NCBI RefSeq assembly: GCF_037044555.1
Contig: NZ_CP146275.1
Coordinates: forward strand, 3,328,501-3,392,500
Direction of reading: 5' to 3'
From: Pelagibacterium nitratireducens
GTDB taxonomy: Bacteria > Pseudomonadota > Alphaproteobacteria > Rhizobiales > Devosiaceae
DNA: 64,000 nt
Shown here in pieces: positions 18,260 through 26,408 of the stretch. Every line of letters begins with the position of its first letter. Within the stretch, counting starts at the first letter, position 1. The notes beneath the pieces were generated by a model. It was given only the letters and a program-made list of their open reading frames with translations, was not told the origin of the DNA and did no database searches. The position numbers and the translations under genes were made by a program.

Positions 18260-19848
18260 TGGCTCGACTCGGTGGATCTGGTTTTTTCGCCGGCCCCGAC
18301 ACCGGCCATAAGCAGGCCCAACTCGCCTTCATCGGCGGTGGCCGGATCGGCCTCGCCAACGATCTGGCCGTCGAACAGGACGACAATGCGGTCTGACAGC
18401 GAGCGGATTTCATCGAGCTCGACGGAAACCAGCAGAATGGCTTTGCCTGCGTCACGCATCTTGATGATCTGGTTGTGGATGAACTCGATGGCGCCAATAT
18501 CCACCCCGCGCGTGGGCTGGCCCACGATCAGGACGTCGGGATCGCGCTCCATTTCGCGGGCCAGAACGATCTTTTGCTGATTGCCACCGGAAAAATTGGC
18601 GGTCTTGAGGTCGGTATTGGCCGGACGGATGTCGAATTTTTCGATATGGCGCTCGGCCTCGGCCCTTGCGGCCCTGACATCGAGTATCAGTCCTTTGCCA
18701 TAGTTTTCATGGTAGCCGAGAATGGCGTTTTCCCACTCGAAGAAATTGGTGACAAGGCCCATGCGGATGCGGTCCTCGGGCACATGGGCCAGACCGTTTC
18801 GCCGCAGCATGGCGGCGCTGTCCTCGTTGACGGCGGTCACATCATGGCCGTTCAGGGAAATGCTGCCCGATTTTGCGGCGCGCATGCCGGCTATACATTC
18901 AAGCAGTTCGGACTGCCCATTGCCAGCAACGCCGGCCACGCCAAGAATTTCTCCAGCCCGCACCTTGAGTGATATGCCCTTGAGGCGTTCGACCCCTGCG
19001 TCGTCGGTGACGACGAGATCGTCGACATCGAGGAGCACATCGCCGGGGCGGGCCTCTTCCTTGTGGACGCGCAGCAGAACGCGGCGCCCCACCATCAACT
19101 CGGCGAGTTCTTCGGGACTGGTCTCCGAGGTCACCAGCGATTCCACCATCTGGCCCTGACGCATGACCGAAACAGTATCGGTGATGGCCATGATCTCGCG
19201 CAGCTTGTGGGTGATGAGGAGTATGGTCTTGCCCTCGTCGCGCAGCGTCTTGAGCACCTTGAACAGGTGATCGGCTTCGGCCGGGGTCAGCACGCCGGTC
19301 GGCTCGTCGAGGATCAGGATATCGGCGCCGCGATAGAGCGCCTTGAGAATTTCCACCCGCTGCTGCTGGCCGACCGAAAGGTCCTGGACCAGCGCATCGA
19401 CGGGAACATTGAGCCCATAGTCGTCAGCAAGGCGCTGCAATTCGCGGCGTGCCTTTTCGACGCTGGGGCCCAAAAGCGCCGAATCCTCGGCGCCCAGAAT
19501 GACGTTCTCGATGACCGAAAAATTGTCGACCAGCATGAAGTGCTGATGAACCATGCCAATGCCGAGCGCCAGCGCATCGGAGGAATTGTGGATGGTTACT
19601 GGCGTTCCGTTGACCACGATCTCGCCGCTGTCGGCGTGATAAAAGCCGTACAGAATCGACATCAGGGTCGATTTTCCGGCTCCGTTCTCGCCCACGATGC
19701 CATGAACCGTGCCTCGCGTAACAGCGAGGTCGATATCCTTATTCGCGTGAACCGGCCCGAAGCTCTTGTTGATCTTTTTCAGTTCGATCGCCAGAGAGGT
19801 TTCAGCGGCCGGAGCCGGCCGCTGAACGTTTTCGGTTTGCGTGTCCAT
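18256..19848 (-). CDS. Nucleoside-type ABC transporter ATPase (duplicated domains)
   Basis: The 530-residue protein holds two ABC domains. The first has a classic Walker A (GENGAGKSTL, about residue 54), LSVGQQQRVEIL and LILDEPTGVLT. The second has the degenerate Walker A GVAGNGQSELLE and the signature FSGGNQQKIVLARE, as in RbsA/NupO-type ATPases. It powers uptake by the two permeases encoded downstream and lies 31 bases after the binding-protein gene. Confidence 0.93.
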   Translation of the reverse strand: MDTQTENVQRPAPAAETSLAIELKKINKSFGPVHANKDIDLAVTRGTVHGIVGENGAGKSTLMSILYGFYHADSGEIVVNGTPVTIHNSSDALALGIGMVHQHFMLVDNFSVIENVILGAEDSALLGPSVEKARRELQRLADDYGLNVPVDALVQDLSVGQQQRVEILKALYRGADILILDEPTGVLTPAEADHLFKVLKTLRDEGKTILLITHKLREIMAITDTVSVMRQGQMVESLVTSETSPEELAELMVGRRVLLRVHKEEARPGDVLLDVDDLVVTDDAGVERLKGISLKVRAGEILGVAGVAGNGQSELLECIAGMRAAKSGSISLNGHDVTAVNEDSAAMLRRNGLAHVPEDRIRMGLVTNFFEWENAILGYHENYGKGLILDVRAARAEAERHIEKFDIRPANTDLKTANFSGGNQQKIVLAREMERDPDVLIVGQPTRGVDIGAIEFIHNQIIKMRDAGKAILLVSVELDEIRSLSDRIVVLFDGQIVGEADPATADEGELGLLMAGVGAGEKTRSTESSQ

Positions 19849-19879
19849 TATCGGACCCTTCCCTTAAAGGGGTAACGAA

Positions 19880-20887
19880 TCAGACCGGGCAGGACTCGTC
19901 TTCGCGGTAGTCGTGAACGACGATTTCGCCCGATACGATCTTGGCGGTAATGTCGTCAACCATAGCGCGCATATCATCGGTGATGAGCTCGGCGTTGTTT
20001 TCGTCGAATGCTGCGCCCACACCGTCTTCGGCAAGGCCGAGGACCTCAACGTCGTTGGTCCATTCGTCATTGGCAAAGTCTTCGAAGGCGTCGTAGACGG
20101 CAACGTCGACGCGCTTGAGCATCGAGGTCAGAACCTGTCCGGGATGGAGATGGTTCTGGTTGGAGTCCACACCGATGCCGAGAACGCCGGCATCGGCGGC
20201 AGCCTGGAGAACGCCGACACCGGCACCACCTGCAGCGTGATAGATGACGTCTGCGCCGCGGTCGATCTGGCTGCGGGCAACTTCAGTGCCGCCGCCGGGA
20301 TTGTTGAAGGCGTCAAAGCCAGTGCCAATGGCCGTTTCGATCACTTCGATATCGGGGTTCACATAAGCGGCGCCCTGCTTGTAGCCGCAGCCGAAAGCCT
20401 GGAGCAGCGAGAAATCGAAGGCCGGAATAAAGCCGATGGTGCCTGTTTCGGTTGCCATGGCAGCAAGCGCGCCCACGAGATAGGAGCCTTCATGCTCCTT
20501 AAAAATCACCGAGCGCACGTTTTCGATATCGTCAACGACGGTGTCGATGATGAGGAACGAGGTGTCGGGGAAATCCGGAGCAACCGCGCGCAGCGCGGTT
20601 TCCCAGCTAAAGCCCGGCAGGACGATGGGATTGTTGCCCCGCGCCGCAAACTGGCGGATAGCCTGTTCGCGCTGGGCATCGCCCGAAATTTCGAGATCCT
20701 GGTAGTCCTGCCCCGTATCTGTCTTGAACAGTTCGGCGCCGTTATAGGCCGCTTCGTTAAACGAAGCGTCGAACTTGCCGCCGCCATCATAAACGAGCGC
20801 GGGATCGGCAAGGGCCGTGCCGGCCAGGAGAGTGGAGAGGGCTACGCCTGCCAGGGCGGCGATGCCAGTCTTTGTTGTTTTGGACAT
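19880..20887 (-). CDS. BMP-family periplasmic nucleoside-binding protein
   Basis: The 335-residue protein has a classical signal peptide (ALAGVALSTLLAGTALA, cut before DPALVYDGGG). It has the BMP/PnrA fold sequence FDASFNEAAYNG, FKEHEGSYLVGALAA and IYHAAGGAGVGVLQAA. There is no lipobox, so it is a soluble periplasmic protein. It binds the ligand for the ABC transporter encoded immediately downstream. As the first gene of the operon it sets the operon's start; a dyad operator lies 119-144 bases upstream. Confidence 0.93.
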   Translation of the reverse strand: MSKTTKTGIAALAGVALSTLLAGTALADPALVYDGGGKFDASFNEAAYNGAELFKTDTGQDYQDLEISGDAQREQAIRQFAARGNNPIVLPGFSWETALRAVAPDFPDTSFLIIDTVVDDIENVRSVIFKEHEGSYLVGALAAMATETGTIGFIPAFDFSLLQAFGCGYKQGAAYVNPDIEVIETAIGTGFDAFNNPGGGTEVARSQIDRGADVIYHAAGGAGVGVLQAAADAGVLGIGVDSNQNHLHPGQVLTSMLKRVDVAVYDAFEDFANDEWTNDVEVLGLAEDGVGAAFDENNAELITDDMRAMVDDITAKIVSGEIVVHDYREDESCPV

Positions 20888-21005
20888 GATTGATGCTCCC
20901 TATTCACGGGCTGCAGAAAGGGGCCCGGCGACGGCCGGTGCATTTCCACGCGCGATGGCTTCAGATACAATCGCGCAAACAAAGCGGACGCAATAGAGAA
21001 TTTCG

Positions 21006-21031
21006 ATTTTTTGACCATTTGGGCAAAAAAT
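21006..21031. promoter_or_regulatory. Dyad operator candidate upstream of the nucleoside operon
   Basis: ATTTTTTGACC-ATTT-GGGCAAAAAAT is an inverted repeat matching at 10 of 11 positions per arm with a 4-base centre. It is the only strong dyad in the 177 bases between bmp and the coxG-like gene, and lies 119-144 bases upstream of the bmp start. The regulator is unknown; no regulator gene adjoins the operon. Confidence 0.5.
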
Positions 21032-21064
21032 TTTAGGGATGCGGTAAACCACGCAGTTGCCCGT

Positions 21065-21532
21065 CTAGAGCTGAGGCTCCAACGGGACAACCCTGGCGCC
21101 CATGGCCTCGCCGAAGCGCTCGAAAAATCCGTCGATGATCTTCTGGGCGGAATTGCCAACGATGGCCCTGCCCAGTTTCATGATCTGGCCAGACGCTCCA
21201 CCGGTGGCCGAAAAGCTCAGAAGCGTTGAAGAGTCGAGATCGATCAGTCTGATATCGGCCGAGGCCTGCGCCTTGCCGAGCAGCCCACCCCTACCCTGTC
21301 CGGTCAGCGTATAGCTTATGGCCGGGTCGATATCGGACAAGAACAGATCGCCTTTGAAAACGGGTTGAACCACGCCGAGATTGACAGTGATCTCAAGCTC
21401 GAGCGCGGTGTCGGACACCCAGCGAATCGCCTTGCAACCGGGTATACAGGCCTTGAGCACTTCGGCATCGTTGAGCGCGTTCCAAACCGCGAGCCGATTG
21501 GCATCGACCCTGTAGCGTCCACCGAAATCCAA
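21065..21532 (-). CDS. CoxG-like SRPBCC protein
   Basis: I choose the TTG at 21532, giving 155 residues that begin (M)DFGGRYRVDANRLAVWNAL. This aligns with the usual start of CoxG proteins, and AGAGGAAG stands a few bases upstream. The pattern NDAEVLKACIPGC and the C-terminal FSATGGASGQIMKLGRAIV fit the SRPBCC/CoxG family, which binds hydrophobic ligands or membranes. No CO-dehydrogenase genes are nearby, so a CODH role is unlikely. It is divergent from the three-gene cluster starting at 21691. Confidence 0.85.
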   Translation of the reverse strand: MDFGGRYRVDANRLAVWNALNDAEVLKACIPGCKAIRWVSDTALELEITVNLGVVQPVFKGDLFLSDIDPAISYTLTGQGRGGLLGKAQASADIRLIDLDSSTLLSFSATGGASGQIMKLGRAIVGNSAQKIIDGFFERFGEAMGARVVPLEPQL

Positions 21533-21690
21533 GCCATCTTCCTCTTCATTTAACTCAAACACCGTGTATGCGGCTTTTTGGCACCAATGGCGAGAAAACA
21601 GCGCCATGTGGTGCATGCGCAATTGTCTTATCTCTTGCCAGGCGGAATCATGTCACCACATCTGCAAAAGTTGCAACAGGGACGTGGGCA

Positions 21691-22896
21691 ATGAGCACCG
21701 AGATTACCCAAACCGAAGCTCCCCAGCTTATGGACAGGCCTCTGCAATATCTGGACAAGGCCGTCGCGGCGATCAAGGATCTTGGGCTCTGGCCCGAAGG
21801 TGAACCGGGCGAGGCACCGATTGCAGGGCTTCTGGCCGAAATCACGCATCTCGACGACACCAGGGTCATCCTGATCGGGCGTGTTCTGACCCAGGCAAGT
21901 GCCTTCAACGAAGTGGTGCGCACCCAAGTTGCGGCGATGAATGTGGGCGAGCGCTACGAGGACATTACCAAATCCTTCAATTCGATCCGCGACGACGCCA
22001 AGAGCATGGTCGACCAGCTCGAGGACGGCAAGATCGATATTTTCGAGCGCGCTTCTAACGTGTGGATGAAGGTCTCGCGCGGCGATATCGCCGCACGATT
22101 CGACAAGATTCGCGACACCTATCTCGACGTCTCGAAAGACACCAAGGACCAGATCGACCGCGAACATACGATTCTCGAAGCCTATCGCGACTTTCGCGGC
22201 GCGCTCAAGCAGGCCGAAGTGATGGCGCTCGAAGTGCTGGACATCGCCAGCGCGCAGCTCGAGCAGCGCAAGATCGACCTGCAGGGGGCAACCGATGCGC
22301 TCAACGCGTTCACCGAAGGGACCCCGGCCGACCGCGCACGACTGGAAATGGCGCGGGACGAGCGGGTGCGCGATCTGCAGAACGAGGAGCGTCGCTACCA
22401 GATCGCCAAGGATCTGTCGGACAACCTGACGATTTCCTACTCGACCTCGGAAGTGATTATGGCGCGGCTCATGCAGACGACCAACGCCAAGGAACGCGTC
22501 TATCAACAGTCCATCTCGTTCTTTTCGACCAACGAAACTGTCCTCACAGCGCTTTCGGCCTCGTTTACCGGCCTGTTCGGGCTCCATGAATCGACCGAAA
22601 CCCTCAATGCAATGAAAGAGGGCATGAGCCAGAGCCTGGAGACACTTTCGGAGATCGGCGGCAAGGTTCAGGAGGAAGCGCTAAGAGCGGGGTACGGTCC
22701 GACCATCCGCGCAGATGCGGTAAAAAAGCTTGTCGATAGCGTGGTCAGCTATCAGGAAAAAAGCATCACCATCATCGCCGAAATGCGCGATCAGGCCACC
22801 AAAAATTCGGCTGAAATCCGCGACGCTGTCGAAGACGGCAAGAAGCGGCTGGCAACGCTCGCCGCTGAAGGCAACGCCCTCGTTTCGGCCCGTTAG
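21691..22896 (+). CDS. TelA-like helical protein of an uncharacterised three-gene cluster
   Basis: From ATG 21691 (MSTEITQTEAPQL) the 401-residue product is soluble and almost wholly helical, with predicted coiled coil at about 125-240. It has no signal peptide or membrane segment. The overall style (ADTPADRARLEM-type helices, then MKEGMSQSLETLSEIG and a final long helix) recalls TelA/toxic-anion-resistance proteins, but no diagnostic motif proves it. Homologues are, from memory, often labelled cell surface protein, which the sequence does not support. It is first in a cluster with spacings of 17 and 7 bases. Confidence 0.75.
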   Translation: MSTEITQTEAPQLMDRPLQYLDKAVAAIKDLGLWPEGEPGEAPIAGLLAEITHLDDTRVILIGRVLTQASAFNEVVRTQVAAMNVGERYEDITKSFNSIRDDAKSMVDQLEDGKIDIFERASNVWMKVSRGDIAARFDKIRDTYLDVSKDTKDQIDREHTILEAYRDFRGALKQAEVMALEVLDIASAQLEQRKIDLQGATDALNAFTEGTPADRARLEMARDERVRDLQNEERRYQIAKDLSDNLTISYSTSEVIMARLMQTTNAKERVYQQSISFFSTNETVLTALSASFTGLFGLHESTETLNAMKEGMSQSLETLSEIGGKVQEEALRAGYGPTIRADAVKKLVDSVVSYQEKSITIIAEMRDQATKNSAEIRDAVEDGKKRLATLAAEGNALVSAR

Positions 22897-22913
22897 GATG
22901 CGATAACCCGATT

Positions 22914-23864
22914 ATGGCAAGCGGTGGGGCAATAACGGGACAGACAGGCAAGGCGCCGCTGGACGATGTGATGCTGGCCATGGACGTGGTGGATACACTG
23001 CGCCATGAGCAAAATCTCGTGGCCCGCGAACTGGGGGCCACCGCCCGCGAAGCCGAACTGATTGAGCGCCTGCGCAAGATCTATCACGACCAGGGGATCG
23101 AGGTTCCCGACCATATCCTCAAGGAAGGCGTCAAGGCGCTGGCCGAGAGCCGGTTTACCTATACCCCGCCGCCCGATACATTCTCCACACAGCTGGCCCG
23201 GCTCTATGTGAGCCGGCAGCGCTGGGGACGTACGGTGCTCATCGGGGTTGTAGTGCTGGCGGTGGTGCTGGGCGGGTATTTCCTTGCCTACCGTCCCTAT
23301 CAGGCGGGCATGGAGGCGGCGGCGCGGATCGAGCTGGCCGAAGAACTTCCGGCGCGAATCGACGCCGCCTATCAGCAGATTTTCAACGAGACCAAGGTGC
23401 AATCGGCCCTCGAGGTGGCCGAGCCCTGGGTCGAGCGCGGCAAGGCGGCCGCCGAGCGAGGTGATCGCGAGGACGCGCTGGCGGCCATCGAGCAGCTTGA
23501 GGCCATCCATGCGACATTGCTGGCAGAATATTCTATCCGCATCGTCAACCGGCCGGGGGAATCCACGGGGATCTGGCGATTCCCCGAGAGCAACACCGAA
23601 GCGACCAATTATTACCTCGTTGTCGAGGCCGTGGGGTCCGATGACGACCTGGTGACACTGCCGATCACCAATGAGGAAACCGGGCAAACCGAAGAGGTCT
23701 CGACATGGGCCATAAGGGTGCCGGACGTGACCTATGAATCTGTCCGGGCCGACCGGCAGGATGACGGGATCATCCAGCGCAATATCTTGGGCATAAAGCA
23801 GTACGGGTTCCTCGATACCGACTACACGATGCCGGTTCTCGACGGGGCAATTACGCAATGGTGA
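22914..23864 (+). CDS. DUF6384-type single-pass membrane protein
   Basis: The 316-residue protein has a cytoplasmic helical N-terminus (1-105, with an ERLRKIYHDQGIEVPDHIL motif) and one clear membrane helix (107-126, VLIGVVVLAVVLGGYFLAY). A periplasmic helical region (about 128-215) and a beta-rich C-terminal domain from about 217 (IRIVNRPGESTGIWRFP, NYYLVVEAVG, YTMPVLDGAITQW) follow. I recognise it as DUF6384-like from memory. It lies 17 bases after the TelA-like gene and 7 before the coiled-coil gene, so all three are probably one transcript. Confidence 0.78.
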   Translation: MASGGAITGQTGKAPLDDVMLAMDVVDTLRHEQNLVARELGATAREAELIERLRKIYHDQGIEVPDHILKEGVKALAESRFTYTPPPDTFSTQLARLYVSRQRWGRTVLIGVVVLAVVLGGYFLAYRPYQAGMEAAARIELAEELPARIDAAYQQIFNETKVQSALEVAEPWVERGKAAAERGDREDALAAIEQLEAIHATLLAEYSIRIVNRPGESTGIWRFPESNTEATNYYLVVEAVGSDDDLVTLPITNEETGQTEEVSTWAIRVPDVTYESVRADRQDDGIIQRNILGIKQYGFLDTDYTMPVLDGAITQW

Positions 23865-23871
23865 GGCTGCA

Positions 23872-25368
23872 ATGAGCGTAAGCGGACCTCAGGCCATGCG
23901 GGCGCTAGACGATGCGCTACGCGACATCCGGCGCGAGGAAGATGACATAACCAAGCGCATCGCGCGGGCCAATGAACGTGTGGGTAAGCTGCGCGAGACC
24001 GAATTGGGGCAATTGCGGGCGGTGGCAAAGGTGCGGCTTTCGCCAGAGGTTCAAAAAGACCTGGCCGGCACTCTGAGCCAGGCCGAGAGCCGGGCGCGTG
24101 AGCTGCTCAAGAGCCATGCAGCCGCGATGGCCGACATGGAAAGGGCGCTGACCGGCAAAGAGGCCGATCTTGCAAAACTCAGCGCCGAGCGGCAGGAGTT
24201 GCTGGAAAATACGCAGAAATGGCAGGCCGAAATCGACGCTCTGGAGGCGCCCGTCAAGGCGGCACTGGCCGATGATGCAGCTTATGTTGCGTTGATTGCC
24301 GAGCGGGCCGAGACCGAAAAGGTGGCGACCGAGGCCGATCGCAAGGCCGATATGGCCGAGGCGGATCGTGAAGAAAAGGGCAAGCCCTATCGCGAAGATC
24401 CGCTGTTTTCCTATCTGTGGGACCGGGGATATGGAACGGGGGCTTACAAGGCCGGCACCTTAACGCGCATGCTCGACGATTGGGTGGCGCGGCTGGTGCG
24501 TTTTGCCGATGCGCGGCCCAATTATGCAATGCTGATCGCCATACCCGAGCGCCTGCGCGAGCATGCCGAGAAACTGGCCGCCGACGCCGATGTGCTCGAC
24601 GAGAATGTGCGAGCGCGCGAGAACGCTGCGCTGGACGCCGCCGGTGGTGGGAAAGCGCGTGCGGCGCTGGAAACGGCACAGGCGCGGGTTGAGGCCATTG
24701 ACGCGGAATTGCTGGCCATCGAGGACGAGCGCGAGAACCTGACCGAAAAGCAAAAACAGATTGCAGATGGCGGTGATCCGGCCTTTGCCCAGGCAGTGGA
24801 CATGCTGGCAGAGGCGATAAGCGACACCGGTATCGAAAGGCTTCTGGCCGAGGCGCGCGCGACGCGCACCGAAGAGGACGACGCGATCGTCGTGCGGCTC
24901 GAGGAAACGCGGCGGCGCATTGCCGAAGAGCAACTCGAACTCGACGATGAACGCAGCCGGCTCAAGGTGCTCGAGGCGCGCCGGCGTGAGCTCGAGGACA
25001 TCGAGTTCGAGTTCAAGAAATCGCGCTATGACGATCCGCGCTCCCGGTTCGGCAATGAAAGGCTGGTCGGCGATCTTTTGACCGAATTTCTCAAGGGCGG
25101 GATGACAGCGGCGGCCTACTGGGGGCAATGGCGTGACTCCCAGGACTGGACCGGCACCTCCGGACCGATCGTTCCGACGTCGCCGCGCCGGTCGAAAAAG
25201 TCGAAGGGCGGGTTTTCCGTGCCGCCGGGGGGCTTTTCGCCGCGACCGCCTTCGGGCGGCAATTGGGGCGGATTCTCGCGTCCTCGCAGCGGCGGCTTTG
25301 GCGGCGGCGGGTTCAAGACCGGTGGCGGATTCAAGGGCGGTGGATTCAAGACCGGCGGCGGATTCTGA
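23872..25368 (+). CDS. Coiled-coil protein with Gly-Phe-rich tail
   Basis: The 498-residue protein has long charged coiled coils (about 10-170 and 222-400). They flank a conserved-looking globular block at 171-220 (KPYREDPLFSYLWDRGYGTG, then ARPNYAML). The last 53 residues (446-498) are a low-complexity Gly/Phe/Pro/Lys tail with four GGGF units, two of them preceded by KT. There is no signal peptide or membrane segment. I do not recognise the family. The sequence suggests a cytoplasmic scaffold that could assemble through its tail. It is third in the cluster. Confidence 0.75.
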   Translation: MSVSGPQAMRALDDALRDIRREEDDITKRIARANERVGKLRETELGQLRAVAKVRLSPEVQKDLAGTLSQAESRARELLKSHAAAMADMERALTGKEADLAKLSAERQELLENTQKWQAEIDALEAPVKAALADDAAYVALIAERAETEKVATEADRKADMAEADREEKGKPYREDPLFSYLWDRGYGTGAYKAGTLTRMLDDWVARLVRFADARPNYAMLIAIPERLREHAEKLAADADVLDENVRARENAALDAAGGGKARAALETAQARVEAIDAELLAIEDERENLTEKQKQIADGGDPAFAQAVDMLAEAISDTGIERLLAEARATRTEEDDAIVVRLEETRRRIAEEQLELDDERSRLKVLEARRRELEDIEFEFKKSRYDDPRSRFGNERLVGDLLTEFLKGGMTAAAYWGQWRDSQDWTGTSGPIVPTSPRRSKKSKGGFSVPPGGFSPRPPSGGNWGGFSRPRSGGFGGGGFKTGGGFKGGGFKTGGGF

Positions 25369-25413
25369 TCTTTTCATAACGGTCCGGCTTTGGAGTGCTC
25401 GGCAAACGAGCCC

Positions 25414-25469
25414 TTGACAGGTTCCGGCTTCGCCTTTATTAAACCAAATAGTTTAAAACTAAATGGTTT
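25414..25469 (+). promoter_or_regulatory. Promoter and autoregulatory operator of the ArsR gene
   Basis: A consensus TTGACA (-35, 25414-25419) is followed after 17 bases by TATTAA (-10, 25437-25442). Overlapping the -10 is a near-perfect dyad, AAACCAAATAGTTT (25441-25454) / AAACTAAATGGTTT (25456-25469), with 12 of 14 positions symmetric. It ends 6 bases before the start codon. This is a classic layout for a self-repressing ArsR-family regulator. Confidence 0.8.
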
Positions 25470-25475
25470 AATTTG

Positions 25476-25823
25476 ATGTCTGCCACCGACCCTCTCAGTC
25501 AGGTTTTTGGCGCCCTCGCCGACCCCACGCGCCGTGCGATCCTTGCTCGTCTGTCATCGGGCGAGGCGAGCGTTGGGGAGTTGGCAGCGCCGCACGAGAT
25601 GAGTCTGGCTGCAGTCTCCAAGCACATCAAGGTGCTCGAAAATGCCGGGCTGATCAGCCGCAAGAAGGATGCCCAGTACAGCTACTGCACATTGGTGGCC
25701 AGCCCGCTCAAGGATTTGCATGGGTGGCTCGGTGCCTATCGGAAGTTCTGGGACGAAAATCTCGACCAGTTCGAAACCTATCTCGCCGAGCTTCAGCGCG
25801 GCGATCCCAAATCAAAACAGTAA
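25476..25823 (+). CDS. ArsR-family winged-helix repressor
   Basis: From ATG 25476 (MSATDPLSQVFGALADPTRR) the product is 115 residues. The ADPTRRAILARLSSGEASVGELA and MSLAAVSKHIKVLENAGLI segments are the winged-helix of the SdpR/ArsR group. No cysteine metal site is seen, so it is probably not a metal sensor. It pairs with the AHSA1-type gene 15 bases downstream, a common arrangement. A palindrome overlapping its promoter points to autorepression. Confidence 0.92.
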   Translation: MSATDPLSQVFGALADPTRRAILARLSSGEASVGELAAPHEMSLAAVSKHIKVLENAGLISRKKDAQYSYCTLVASPLKDLHGWLGAYRKFWDENLDQFETYLAELQRGDPKSKQ

Positions 25824-25838
25824 CCAGGGAGCAATCGT

Positions 25839-26330
25839 GTGAGCGAAACAATCATCGCAACCCCAACCGACAAGCCGATCATCACCTTCACCCGGACATT
25901 CAAAGCGCCCCGCGCGCTGGTCTGGAAAGCCTATACCGAACGCGAACACGTTGCGCAATGGTGGGGCCCGAGGTCCATCGGACCGATCGAAATACTGGCA
26001 CACGATTTCAAGCCCGGCGGGAGTTGGCGCTATGTGCAGGACGTGCGGGATGTTGGCCAGGTCACCTTTTTTGGCCGGTTCATCGAGATCGATGCGCCCG
26101 AGGGCTATGTGAACACTTTCGGATTTGAAGGCCCGTTCGGATCGACCGAAGGCAATGAGGGACGCGAGACCCAGCGCTTCGAGGATCTTGGTGAGTCGAC
26201 CCTCTATACCGGCACGTCCCATTTCGACGATTTTGCGAGCCGCGACGCCGTTGTCGCCTCGGGCATGGAGAGCGGCGCGCGCGAGCAGATCGAGCAATTC
26301 GCAAATTACGTACTGGAAATGGAGCAGTAG
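25839..26330 (+). CDS. SRPBCC/AHSA1-type protein
   Basis: The 163-residue protein starts at GTG 25839 behind AGGGAG. It shows the AHSA1 pattern FTRTFKAPRALVWKAYTER, VAQWWGPRSI, FKPGGSWRYV and a C-terminal REQIEQFANYVLEME. These START-like proteins bind hydrophobic ligands; their task in ArsR-SRPBCC pairs is mostly unknown. It is co-transcribed with the ArsR gene. Confidence 0.9.
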   Translation: MSETIIATPTDKPIITFTRTFKAPRALVWKAYTEREHVAQWWGPRSIGPIEILAHDFKPGGSWRYVQDVRDVGQVTFFGRFIEIDAPEGYVNTFGFEGPFGSTEGNEGRETQRFEDLGESTLYTGTSHFDDFASRDAVVASGMESGAREQIEQFANYVLEMEQ

Positions 26331-26408
26331 CCCAGACGAGCGAGGTCGGCGGGCGGATTTTTTTATCCGGCTGGGCGTTGTTCAGACCATAGAGGCCCGC
26401 CCTCCGGA

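Noticed and set aside
26350..26390. Possible terminator with CGGAT/ATCCG around a T-run
   Set aside because: The T-run forms the loop, and neither strand has a U-tract after the stem.
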